A DNA stretch of 64,000 bases from Cladorrhinum sp. PSN259 (taxonomy: Eukaryota; Ascomycota; Sordariomycetes; Sordariales; Podosporaceae), in the NCBI GenBank assembly GCA_033725935.1, contig MU867082.1:308949-372948 (forward strand). The letters are read 5' to 3'. Below are positions 11,061-20,959 of the stretch, piece by piece. Positions within the stretch are counted from its first letter, which is position 1, and every line of letters begins with the position of its first letter. Position numbers and translations under genes: made by a program. The notes under the pieces were generated by a model. The model had not been told where the DNA came from. It saw nothing but the letters and a program-made list of their open reading frames with translations, and did no database searches.

Positions 11061-12452
11061 CTAGAAACCCTCAATATGACTCCCGATGCCCCGTTCTTTG
11101 GCAAGCTTGACGACGTGCATCCCCACAGTCAAATCCATCAACCCCAGCCCGACAGACTTGTAAATCACGTTACCCTTCCGTAACCATTTAGTTAAATGCT
11201 TATCACCCCTTTTTTTCTGCTCTTCTTTTCTTTCCTGCTCCTCTTGATCGCTCTCGTTATTACTACTCTCACTGTCTTTATCCTCTTTCCCTTCTCCGTC
11301 TTCTTGTTCCTCCGCTAGTATTTTCTTTCCAATCAACACTAGCTCCCCCAGCCTATAATAAACACACATAATTAGTATCATTTACAACCGTATTAAAAAG
11401 ATGAGAAGGAAAAAAAAAACATACTCAACCAACTCCGCAGCTCCAACGCCAGCTTCAATCAGCTCCCCAGCCTCCTTCAGCGCCCCATCGAGCGTATCAA
11501 CAACCACGACCCGGCCCTCAACAGCGTGCTTATGCCAGTGCCTACGCACATGCATATGCCCATGTCCACGTTCCGGTGACCTAGAACTCTTACCCAGAGC
11601 CTGCCTGATAACCTCGGCCGGAATCTCCCTCATCTCCGGCGTCCAGCTCCCAATAGCAACAATCAACCTTCCCCTTCTCCTACCCTCCCTGCTCGTCAAC
11701 CAGCCCCCATCCCACAGCGGCTCGGTCGAAGGCGTGCAGCAAAAGACGACATTGGACTCCAGCAGCTCCTTCTCCAGGAGCCTCGCATACTCCGAGTGCG
11801 ATCTCGTCAGAACCTCAAACTTCGTCTCCTGCCACCCCTCTCTGCTCTTTACCTGGTGCGGCATATCCGTCAGGAACCGCCTCAAAATGTCACGGCAGGA
11901 ATCAGAAAAGGCCCGGTTCACAAAAGTCACCGACTTGATCGTCGATCCCCTGAGCAAAAGCGTCAGACGGACGTGCCAGTACGCCTGCTCGCCCGTCCCA
12001 AAGACCATGAGCTTCGAGACTTTGTCCCTCTTCGAGACCAGACAGAGCGACGCCAGGGCCGTCCGGAAGGCCGTCAGAGTGGAAGCGTGCAGAAAGCCGA
12101 CGGGCGTGCCGTGAGGCGAGAAGAGAGTGATGGCGCCTGTTGGCTTGATGTTTGGGAGGGCGGCATCTTCAGAAGGAGGTGCAGCAGGAGCGGCAGAAGC
12201 CGTGGACAACGTGATTACTTTTATGCCCGTGCCTATTGAGCTTGACGACGGCATGAATAGCGTCGTGGCGCCGGTTGCTGGGCTGTTGACCGAGGTGCGG
12301 TGGGGCTGGTGGATTGAGTCAGACGACTGAGAACCGGCCGAGTACTCGTGCAAGGCTGAGCGGAGAACATCGAGGGCGACTTGGAGCTCGTCGACGGTGA
12401 GGTTCTCGAGGATGGATTTGATTTGGTCGTCGGTTAGGACTGTTAAAGCCAT
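11061..12452 (-). CDS. ornithine cyclodeaminase / mu-crystallin family protein
   Basis: Predicted NAD(P)-binding protein of the ornithine cyclodeaminase/mu-crystallin family, 439 aa. Family members deaminate ornithine to proline or reduce ketimines and imino acids. Exon 1 is 12452-11425 and exon 2 is 11352-11061, with a GTATGT donor and a TATAG acceptor. The dinucleotide-binding segment reads VFGTGEQAYWHVR (about 150-162). Upstream are LFMPSSSS and the substrate-side strand GFLHASTLTAFRTA; near the C-terminus is NVIYKSVGLGLMDL, the usual family tail. An unusual stretch of about 40 Glu/Lys/Asp/Ser residues (about 356-395) is inserted just before that tail. The true substrate cannot be read from sequence. 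Confidence 0.87.
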
Positions 12453-13492
12453 TTAGGCCGTTTGTTGGTCTTGACTTTGAAACCTCTTGTGGTGAATATT
12501 TGAGATTTTTTTGATGATTCGTCCTTTGTTTGCTTCCACTGAGTGATGTCAAATCGTTGAGATCCCGTTTGTGGTACTCAGTCGTCATAGAGTATACTCG
12601 GAGACGGACCTTACCTCCGCAATCGCCAAGATGCTCTTTTACCCCGATGACAAGTGAAGCTTGGCAACGGCTTTGATGATGAATCTTCTTTTCAGTATCG
12701 TTGCTTCCTTGACATCATCCATCATACAACTCCGCAGAACCGAGAGATAATGCATTTGGTGGGAATTTGTTTCCAGTCGGTGGATATTAACAGTTTCACC
12801 GCATCACCGAAGAAGCCGAAAAAAAGGAGTTCTTTGATAAAACAAGCAGAAATAATCTATTTTCGCTTTTCCGCTCAAGCCGCGAGTATCCAGAATCTCT
12901 ACTTCCGTAAGAAACGAACACCCCGCTTCCCCGCTTGTCGTCATTCCCTCTCGCAGTGCAATATCGTATGATCCCTGAATGATTCTTAAATCCCAATGCT
13001 TCGCTGCAATGCAAATGGAAGGGGCGGCTGAAAATCGAGGTCTCCAATAACCTTGTCCGAATTCAACTTCCCCTATCCCTTCCTCAACAAAATTCCTTTA
13101 GTTTGCTTGTCGGACACCGGATGAGGGGGGAACTGCGCAACTGGTCAGCCAAACACACACAAGCAGCAAGACCCCGAAAAAAACACCAAGACATGACAAA
13201 CAAAACGCCGACAAAGCACCAATATCAAACCAGCAAAAAAGAATAAAATGAAAAAAAAAGATATACAGGTATACACCATATTCGACATATCCAGCTAATG
13301 TACTAAAATCAATGAACCCTTTCCAAATTGTTCCATACTCCATGTTATCCTTACCGCCGCTAATGGTATTGCTTCCCTGCGATTTTGAGAGAAGAGAAAA
13401 GAAAACAGAAAAAAAGAAAACAGGTATCGTTTCGCAATGCAAATGTGCAAGACCCCGGAAATTCCCCTCCTCCCCCGAAAAACCCCCCCAAA
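12453..13492. other. intergenic: cyclodeaminase promoter and carbonic anhydrase 3' flank
   Basis: Both neighbours are on the minus strand. Short open frames on either strand show no domain. No RNA gene or repeat of note. Confidence 0.5.
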
Positions 13493-14431
13493 TCAACGAA
13501 TAGTCATGCTGGCATTCCCGCCGTTAAACACCAACTGAGCATGCTTACCCCTAACAACATCATCCGCAGACCCGTCAACCCCGAAACCGTGCCCCCCCTT
13601 GGTTCCGAACCCAAGATCCTTGATCCTGCCGCAGGCAATGTCAAACAGGCATCCGTGGACCTCGAGGCCCCTCTCCTCGATGGCCTCCTGAACGGTGAAG
13701 TTGGCCATGAGAACCTTGATGCCCGCCTCGACGTTCAACTCGGCAATGCGTGTCGCCCTCTGCTTATCGTCCTTGATGGCGTTGAGCTCGTCCAAGTGAG
13801 CGAACCGGACGGCCTTGAGAGGAGTCAGCCACGTGTCCAGCACGCCGCCGACGCGGGAGTCGCCGAGTGAAGCTGCTGCACCGCCGCAGGCCGTGTGGCC
13901 GCAGAGCACAATGTGCTTTACTTTGAGGTGAGCGACTGCGTACTCGATTACCGCAGAGGTGTTAATGTCTGTGGGTGAGATGATGTTTGCAATGTTGCGG
14001 TGGACAAAGACGTCGCCTGGTTGGAGACCGAGAATGGTGGTTTCTGGGCAGCGCGAGTCGGAGCAGCCGAGCCAGACTTGAGCACCGGTGTTAGTAGTGT
14101 TGCGCCGACTTTGGATCTAAGTAAGGAATCTGACTTACGAATCTGAGGCGACTGCCCACTAGCAAGCTTGGGGAAGAACTGAGGGTTCTGATGGGCTTTG
14201 TAACCTGCCCAGGCATTGTTGGAGCTCAGGGCGTAGAGGAAGGGGTTTTCTGTCATGATGATGATTGTCAGCGAGGTTGTTACACACACAAAAGAAAAAG
14301 AGAGAAACCGGCTGCCGAGTCTCGGCCTTGAGTTGTGAAACGGGTCGAGCATTTCTGGGCCTCCGTCTGTCTGCTGTGTATCACACACATACACAGAGAG
14401 AAATTTCGGAGATGAACATACCGTCAGCCAT
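13493..14431 (-). CDS. NCE103: beta-class carbonic anhydrase (NCE103-like)
   Basis: Zinc enzyme that interconverts CO2 and bicarbonate, 234 aa. It supplies bicarbonate for carboxylation reactions and CO2 sensing. Exons: 14431-14422 (10 nt), 14249-14139 and 14076-13493. The splice phases rebuild MADENPFLYAL and LWLGCSDSR. Expected zinc ligands are C45 (in CSDSR), H101 and C104 (in HTACGG), with D47 and R49 as the conserved Asp-Arg pair. No mitochondrial presequence is obvious, so a cytosolic form is likely. The 10-nt first exon is short but preserves the frame and a family-like N-terminus. The ATG is followed at once by a good GTATGT donor. Confidence 0.92.
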
Positions 14432-14673
14432 TTTATAAGTCGGGTGTGTGAATCGATGTTAAGAAATATTTGATATCGTAGGTTGGTGAAAATGATGTGA
14501 AACGGCAGGAAGGAAAACCTAGGAAGTATAAAGAGGGAAGAGCGACTGATATAAGAATCTATAAAATAGGATGCTTTCTTCTTTTAGGTCGGTCGTTCGA
14601 CGCGCGATTTTTCGGCTTGGCCGGAGATGTGGTGAGAGATGAGAAGAGCCCAGTAGGAATAAATAATCCCAAA

Positions 14674-14690
14674 GGGGGGGGGGGGGGGGG
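14674..14690 (+). repeat. G17 homopolymer
   Basis: Seventeen consecutive G about 240 bp upstream of the carbonic anhydrase ATG. It can form G-quadruplexes or be a length error in assembly. Confidence 0.9.
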
Positions 14691-15001
14691 CGAGACTGAG
14701 AATCAGGTGAAAGTGGGAATATGCTTCGAACCACCACGACTTCCCAAGACGGTTAGAACAAGTCGACAAAGTCGCGCGCGCAACACACACTCGGGATGGG
14801 CCGAACTTTGAAGAAACTCGTCCGTCGGGCCAAGAAGGAAAATCCGGGCTTGGTTTATTTTTCTTCTTCCCTTCGTCGGGTATGTTATATGTTTGTCTCG
14901 TAAAGTTTTAGGCAAAAGAAAACAGAAAAAGATATTCCGATGATGAGAAGGAGGAACCAGAGACAAGAGAGAAGGAATATGGGATGTTCACAATAATTTA
15001 T

Positions 15002-15027
15002 ATTCCCCCCCCCCTCCCCCCCTCCCT
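15002..15027. repeat. C-rich tract
   Basis: An almost pure C tract broken by single T residues, beginning in the block at 15001 and continuing as CCTCCC. Part of a set of C tracts upstream of the carbonic anhydrase gene. Confidence 0.75.
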
Positions 15028-15639
15028 TCTCCTCCCCCATCTCTTTCTGGACTTGCAAACCCCCGGTCATCACTTCCCTGTCCATTTGTGTCCTATCTGT
15101 TGTCGGGGATACGGCTTTTAGGTTCCTGGTATCTTCCGTCCGAAGCAGCCCCCCCTCCTGTTCTCAGATCTCCAGGGATTCCGCTGCACGTACTATGTCC
15201 AGATCTGTCCCCCAACAAACGCACCGACACACCAGAGTGGTAAAGCCTTGTCCAGCTGTCGGAGGTGGGGGGTTGTCATGAAACCTGGGATGCGCGAGTT
15301 CCGTCCGGGGCAGTACAAAACATGGGAATCTGGGAAAATGCCACACACGCGTACACCTCCTTGTTGAACCTTTCCCCGTGTTCTTACAGTATCCCATTTT
15401 CCGTATCTGTGCATCCGAAATCCCTTTCGTAGGCACCCCCCTACCTCACAAGTCCAAGCATCAAGTAATGGCAAAACAGCCAAGGCCATCGCAAGTTGGT
15501 TGCATCCAAACCGTCTCTAGGAACCCCCCAACTCCCGAAATCTCAATTAGTGTAGTCGTTCGTACTCCACCCAACACTTGGAAAGGGTTTCCACCAAGAC
15601 GTGGGTGATGCAACACCCCCAGTCCGGCTGTTGGCAGAC

Positions 15640-15698
15640 CTCACCCAAACTCACCCAAACTCACCCAAAAATACCAAGATACCAAGACATACCAAGAC
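15640..15698. repeat. short tandem repeats CTCACCCAAA and ATACCAAG
   Basis: Three copies of a 10-bp unit CTCACCCAAA (15640-15669) are followed directly by three copies of a related ATACCAAGA unit. No function is evident. Confidence 0.8.
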
Positions 15699-15905
15699 CC
15701 TCCAAGCCAAATTGATTTACTTCCAAACCAAGCCAAAAAAAAGCCCATCCTATCCCATTCATTCCAATTCTCCCCCAGATTATATTTCTTCAATTTTCCC
15801 GCCAAACTCTCGGCGAGATAATTAAGCTCGTCAAAAAAAGAAGAATTTCAATCTGGACAAAAAAGCTTGGCATCTCAGGTTACCTTGGCTCATACCTTGG
15901 CGCCG

Positions 15906-15990
15906 CCCCCCCCCCCCCCCCCACCCCCGGCAAAAAGCCAAAGCAAAGCATGGAAAGCTTCCTTTTCCTTTTTCCTTCCCCCCCCCCCCC
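15906..15990. repeat. two long poly-C tracts
   Basis: A C tract of about 17 residues starts near 15906 and a second of about 12 near 15979, separated by mixed sequence. On the minus strand these are G tracts. Confidence 0.8.
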
Positions 15991-16654
15991 TGGAAACTTT
16001 TCCCCTTCTGTCGATCTTTCACTGGTGTTTCATGGCGGCTCTTTTTTTGGTTTTTTTTTGTGAGGATTCCTCCTGTTCGAAACACTTTCCCCATACCCAG
16101 CCAGTCAAACAATCCAAGAAAGAGGCATAACCATAGGTTGGCGAAGGGTTACGTTTGGATATGCACCCCCGCGTCCGAGTCCCACCCCTTGTCCCACCCC
16201 TTCCCCCCCATCTGTGCTCCCCTTGAGACTTCAGACCAGGTCCCTCTCCGATAGTTCGGTGCCAGTTAAGGTTGGGGTTACAGGGGCCCTAAACATCACG
16301 GGACCTGTCAAGCCCCAGCGACGATGCCACGCCGCCATCAGCAAATCGAGATGTCAACTCGTCAAGAGATTGCAATGCTAAGATGCTGAGATTGTCCAAG
16401 AAACATGGTACACGCAAGGCACACACACAAATCACTTAGAAACTTGAAGACCTCTCAGTTTTATAGCAAAAGGGTATCAAGTTAATCAATTCATTTTTGT
16501 CCCAAACTGAGAAAAAAAATATCATCATCATCCGCACTGCGGCGGAAGCAAGCAGTTTATTTCACCCTGATCTGGTTTTTGGTATTCCCGTACGCCATTC
16601 GTAAGTGCAAACCGCTCCTGTCCGTTCCACACACCGACCTCGACGACAACCACC

Positions 16655-17823
16655 TTAAACCTTGATGGCGTTGTCAAGAGCCTTCTGGCGCTTCTCGATG
16701 CGCTTCTGGGCCTTGAAGCCCATGATGCCACCACCCCAGCGCTTGCGGGCATCCTCGTTCTTCTCAAGGTAACCCTCCTTGACGGCAGAGACGAGCTTGG
16801 AGAGCTCGTTCTTGTCCTCAGAGCGGACCTCAGTGAGGGCGAGGACGGCAGCGGTCTAGTGAGAGACGAGTTAGTGAACTTGTTTCAAATATTCAGAGTA
16901 GAGGGAAAGCATACCTTCTTGTGGACGACAGTGCCGAGTCTGGCCTTGCCCTTGATGATGGCATAGGGGACACCCATCTTGCGGCAGAGGGCGGGGAGGA
17001 AGATGACAAGCTCGATGGGGTCAACATCGTTGGGGATGAGGACGAGGGAAGCCTTCTTGTTCTCGATAAGGCCAACAACGTGGTTGAGACCGTACTTGAC
17101 GGTGTAGGGCTTCTTGGAGACATCCTCCTTCTTCTTGCCCTCCTTGATGGCGGTAGCCTCCTTGAGGAGACGCTCCTTCTTCTCGACCTTGGTCTCAGGG
17201 CGGTACTTGTTGAGGAGCTTGAAAGCCTGGGCAGCGGTGTTCTTGTCGAGAACCTGCTGGAACTGGGCGATCGCAGGGGGGACCTTCAGGCGAAGGTTGA
17301 GGATCTTCTTCTGGCGCTGAAGACGAACATACTCGGGCCACTTAACCATGCGCGAGAGGTTGCGCTTGGGTTGGATGTCCTGGCCAACACCGAAGTTGCG
17401 GGTGCGCTTCTCGATGAGGGGGTTCTATTTGAACGTCAGTTGGCGACTTGCGGAAAGGGTACGAGGAGGAGAATGATGTTACTAACCTTGGGAGCCTTCT
17501 TGGCGCCAGCCTTTCCCTGGGGGAAGGGGGCCGGGGCGGCCTTCTTACCAGACTTAGGGGCCTATCATTGAGAAAAAAGACATCAGCGAATGTTCGACAT
17601 TCTGATGGTCTTCTTGAACTCTAAAGAGCGGTCGGGTGTACGCGTTTCCGCCATCACCAGCGATCCAGCTCAAGGCATTCTTCACCTGCGGTCTTTCGAC
17701 CAGCAAGCGGAAATAATTGCAGCTCGAGATATTGTGGGAAATATCAAGTGCACGCAATACTGCAATCGAACATCTTCCGATGTCGACGCAGAGAGTAAAG
17801 ATTCCAACTTAAGTGCTTACCAT
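16655..17823 (-). CDS. RPL8: 60S ribosomal protein eL8 (RPL8/L7a)
   Basis: Large-subunit ribosomal protein eL8, 262 aa, close to the usual eukaryotic length. Exons: 17823-17821 (only the ATG), 17561-17487, 17424-16915 and 16855-16655; total divisible by three. The product begins MAPKSGKKAAPAPFPQ and contains RNFGVGQDIQPKRNLSR, then the L7Ae/L30e-type RNA-binding fold with NHVVGLIENKKASLVLIP and RKMGVPYAIIKGKARLG, ending DNAIKV. The 259-nt first intron directly after the start codon is common in fungal ribosomal-protein genes. Codon use is strongly biased to C-ending codons, fitting high expression. It is transcribed divergently from NCS6. Confidence 0.97.
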
Positions 17824-18290
17824 TGTGTCGATCGATTGGCGATGGCTCAGGACGGGAGCTTGTTGACGAGGAAAAAAGTTCAAGAGAAGGAAATTTTGGT
17901 GGGAGCTGCAAGAAAAAGAGGATTGTGGATTTGGCACGAAAACGCTCGGGCCAGCTGTAGGGTACAGCGGGGAATCTTCGGGCGCCCAATTGGTGGGGCC
18001 AGATTTTGAAGCCCGCTCGTTTTAGCACAGTGCAATTATTGGAATTGGACCTGTCTCAATATCAGATCTTCGCTTTCAACCCCACCATTGGACTGGGAGC
18101 CTGGACTTTGACTCAAAGCACCTTCCTGGGTTCAAGAGCATCTGATGCTTCGGAATTTCTCCTTTTTATTTTCTAGACGTTTCGAGAAACTCAGTGATTC
18201 TAATTCCCCGTCTAGGCAACTCTCAGTGATTCGTCGGCAGCATTTCAACAACTGGGGAAATCAAAGGACAAATTTTTCGGCTTGACCAAA
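17824..18290. promoter_or_regulatory. shared divergent promoter of RPL8 and NCS6
   Basis: 467 bp separate the two start codons, so both genes are probably driven from this space. I recognise no specific factor site with confidence. Confidence 0.5.
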
Positions 18291-19511
18291 ATGGCCCCCT
18301 CACTCTGCGCCATCTGCAAGACAGAAAGGGCACTTATTAAAAGGCCCAAAAACTACGCAAAGCTCTGCAAGACCTGTTTCATTCAAGTATTCGAAGACGA
18401 AGTACACCACACAATCACATCATCTCGGCTGTTTCACCCGGGAGAAAAGGTCGCCATCGGTGCATCGGGCGGCAAAGACTCAACAGTCCTTGCCTCTGTT
18501 CTGAAGACTCTTAATGAAAGACATAATTACGGCTTGGACCTGGTTCTTCTGAGCATAGATGAAGGAATCAAGGGCTACCGAGATGACTCTCTGGAAACGG
18601 TCAAGAGAAATGCAGCACAGTACGAGATGCCCCTGAAGGTGGTGGGCTATGACGAGCTTTATGGGTGGACAATGGACCAGGTCGTCGAGACCATTGGCAA
18701 AAAGGGAAACTGCACCTACTGTGGTGTCTTTAGGCGGCAGGCTCTCGACCGCGGCGCAAAGATGCTGGGTATTAAGCACGTCGTGACGGGCCACAACGCT
18801 GATGACGTTGCTGAGACGGTTCTGATGAATCTTCTCCGTGGTGATATGGCACGTCTTTCACGAAGTACTAGTATCGTGACGGGAGATGACCGATCAGAGG
18901 TCAAGAGAAGCAAGCCACTGAAGTATTCTTACGAGAAGGAGATCGTGCTTTACGCACACCACAAGAAGCTCGATTACTTCAGCACCGAGTGCATATACAG
19001 TCCTGAGGCATTCAGAGGAAGCGCGAGAAGTCTTATCAAGCAGTTGGAGAGAGTGCGACCGAGTGCTATTCTCGACATTGTACGAAGTGGAGAGGACATG
19101 GCAAGATTAGTACCAGGAGAGTCGGGGTCTTCATGTGCCTGCAAGGGACAGAAAGCGCCCGCTCCTGCAACCGTGGAGGATGACATATCTGGCTGTGGCG
19201 CCTCTCAAAACGGGGTAGTTCCTGGCGGAGAGATGGCTGCCATGGACAAGCAGCTTCGTGAAAATGAAGAGCATGCTGGACTCGAAATTGACATTTCAAA
19301 GACGATTTCTCAACCCAAACAAGCAGCGAAGGTGGAAAAGCAAAAAGAAATGCCCATTAGGAGCGGTCATCCAGCTTCAAAGGGTAACAACGGTCTTCGA
19401 CAAGTTCTGGGTAACTGCAAACGTTGCGGGTACATGTCCAGCCAGGAGATTTGCCAGGCTTGCACGCTTTTGGAGGGTCTCAATAAGAACAGGCCACAGA
19501 TACAACTTTAA
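18291..19511 (+). CDS. NCS6: cytoplasmic tRNA 2-thiolation protein 1 (NCS6/CTU1)
   Basis: Catalytic subunit of the cytosolic tRNA thiolase that, with NCS2/CTU2 and sulfur from URM1, makes 2-thiouridine at wobble U34 of Lys, Glu and Gln tRNAs. Single exon, 406 aa. An N-terminal zinc knuckle has C6, C9, C26 and C29. The PP-loop ATP-pyrophosphatase motif SGGKDST is at 59-65, followed by CTYCGVFRRQ and the GHNADDVAETVLMNLLRGD motif typical of TtcA/Ctu1. A second zinc-binding cluster lies near the C-terminus (CKRCG...CQAC). The ATG at 18291 is preferred over an upstream TTG in the same frame; it has A at -3 and G at +4 and gives the standard MAP start. It converges on the NDUFA1 gene, with 134 bp between stops. 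Confidence 0.97.
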   Translation: MAPSLCAICKTERALIKRPKNYAKLCKTCFIQVFEDEVHHTITSSRLFHPGEKVAIGASGGKDSTVLASVLKTLNERHNYGLDLVLLSIDEGIKGYRDDSLETVKRNAAQYEMPLKVVGYDELYGWTMDQVVETIGKKGNCTYCGVFRRQALDRGAKMLGIKHVVTGHNADDVAETVLMNLLRGDMARLSRSTSIVTGDDRSEVKRSKPLKYSYEKEIVLYAHHKKLDYFSTECIYSPEAFRGSARSLIKQLERVRPSAILDIVRSGEDMARLVPGESGSSCACKGQKAPAPATVEDDISGCGASQNGVVPGGEMAAMDKQLRENEEHAGLEIDISKTISQPKQAAKVEKQKEMPIRSGHPASKGNNGLRQVLGNCKRCGYMSSQEICQACTLLEGLNKNRPQIQL

Positions 19512-19645
19512 ACATTTTTGTACAACCTCTACACCCAACAGGTTCAAGAGGAGAGCTTGTTTGACGCGATCTTCGTCTACAAAATTGTGCGCACTCTTGA
19601 TTTGATTGCCCTCTCCCTTTCCCAGGTTTCTCTCACGTTCTTCGT

Positions 19646-20132
19646 TTATGAGAATCGTTTCTCGACCTAAAACATGTAAGTCTCTATAGCACATAGCCTC
19701 GCTGGGATCAACACCTACTCTCCAAGGGTTGTTTAACTCGAACCCAACTGGTGCGATTGGGTTGTCTGTTTGACCTCGTATATATCCTGTGAGTCTCCTG
19801 TCGCGGTCCATCACTACACACCACCCCAATTAGTATGTCGTCGAGAGCTGCAAAAGAGGAAAACCGTACTTTGCTGTAGAATTATTAGCACCACAGTTAC
19901 ATAATATGGAGGTCAGGGTTCCAACATACCTTATCCCACTGATCAATGGACCATCTGTGCTTCTTTCCACCGTTGTTCATGTTCTTGATCTTGCTCAAGC
20001 CAGCGCCACTGACGCCGAACATCTGTGGCCCGTCAGCGACCGTGCTTCATTTCCTCCTCCAGCTCAAGCTATGATTCTGCTTACAGCAGTGATGATCACA
20101 TAGGGGATCAGGGTTTCGAAGGGGACAGGCAT
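19646..20132 (-). CDS. NDUFA1: complex I subunit NDUFA1/MWFE, five exons including a 4-nt microexon
   Basis: Small single-pass subunit of mitochondrial NADH:ubiquinone oxidoreductase, 86 aa. Exons in coding order: 20132-20085, 20022-19930, 19873-19870, 19813-19719 and 19666-19646. The product starts MPVPFETLIPYVIITAMFGV (membrane helix), continues with GKKHRWSIDQWDK, QMMDRDRRLTGYIRGQTDNP and FELNNPWR, and ends VEKRFS. These segments match the fungal family as I know it. The third exon is just CAAA, flanked by introns of 56 nt each. Both introns have good signals: GTATGT...GCTAATAA...ACAG, then GTACGG...TACTAAT...GTAG. It supplies Gln and the first base of Met. Direct joining of exons 2 and 4 would give AAG TGA, an immediate stop. 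Confidence 0.9.
19870..19873 (-). other. NDUFA1: 4-nt microexon of NDUFA1
   Basis: The minus-strand sequence is CAAA, between an ACAG acceptor and a GTACGG donor. It is required to produce the family segment WDKQMMDRD in frame. It was too short to appear as an open frame and is inferred from splice signals plus protein conservation. Confidence 0.8.
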
Positions 20133-20959
20133 CGTGGCGGTTTTGTTCGGCCTATTCAATTGGGTTAGTAACCCTTAAAGACAGTAAAGTATGGGACTGG
20201 GCGCATACACGAAGCCCTGAAGGTTGCTATGTGATGTTGTTGTCTTGCGTGCAATACGCAATCTGGATCTGGAACTCCTCTCGAAGCTAAACAGCCAAGG
20301 TCTAGATCTCGTCACAGCAAGCTTGGTTCCCCGAATTCGCGGGCCGCTGAGTGGATGAAACTTGCAGCCTGAGAAACCCGGCATCAAGCGTGAAAGTTGC
20401 GCGCCCAGAACCTTGAAAGCTCGGACCACAATTTTGCGGCACCGCAGCCTTGGCAAATGCAGGAGAGAGAGAGCATCCACTCCACTGCGATCATCCAGCC
20501 AGTGGCGCGGTGGCAGGAGTGAGCGAGCGACAGGAGGCACCCAAACTTTCAGCTACTGATCAAAGTTCTGGTGCCATTTTCGCCAACTTTGACAGCGACT
20601 GAACCTCCAAAATCCCAGGTCTTACGCGTCTCGGACCTGAATGCATCTGCAACACCATTGAAATCATCATTTTCGCCCATTCCAGCCCCGGGTTCTGGCG
20701 CGTTCTACTGCGGAGCCAACCCCTTGAACGCACCGCGAATTGTGCTGCAACCCCCAAACCTTTCAATGTCCCGCGCATCACGTCCATGAAGCCTGCTCCT
20801 TTACCTTTGCCACTTCTGGGTTCTATAGACATCATACTATCCACGAAACATCATGCGCCGGGCTTAAGTTGTCGTTTTCCCACCTAAAACTTGCAAATTT
20901 ATGGTTGGCGTGCGCGGTGTTTGCACTGGGCCTACAAGCTGGGAAATACAATTACAAAG
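20133..20959. promoter_or_regulatory. divergent promoter region of NDUFA1 and SAS3-like gene
   Basis: 827 bp between the two start codons. Short open frames here have no features of proteins. No specific motif assigned. Confidence 0.45.

Larger units (their letters stand above)
14432..16654. other. 2.2 kb intergenic region rich in G/C homopolymers
   Basis: Promoter side of the carbonic anhydrase and 3' side of the eL8 gene. It contains a G17 tract, several C-rich tracts and short tandem repeats (listed separately), and no open frame that looks coding. Confidence 0.55.

Noticed and set aside
17590..18009. 139-codon plus-strand frame over the RPL8 first intron and promoter
   Set aside because: It lies on the intron and 5' flank of a certain gene, has no domain, and the composition is random-looking.
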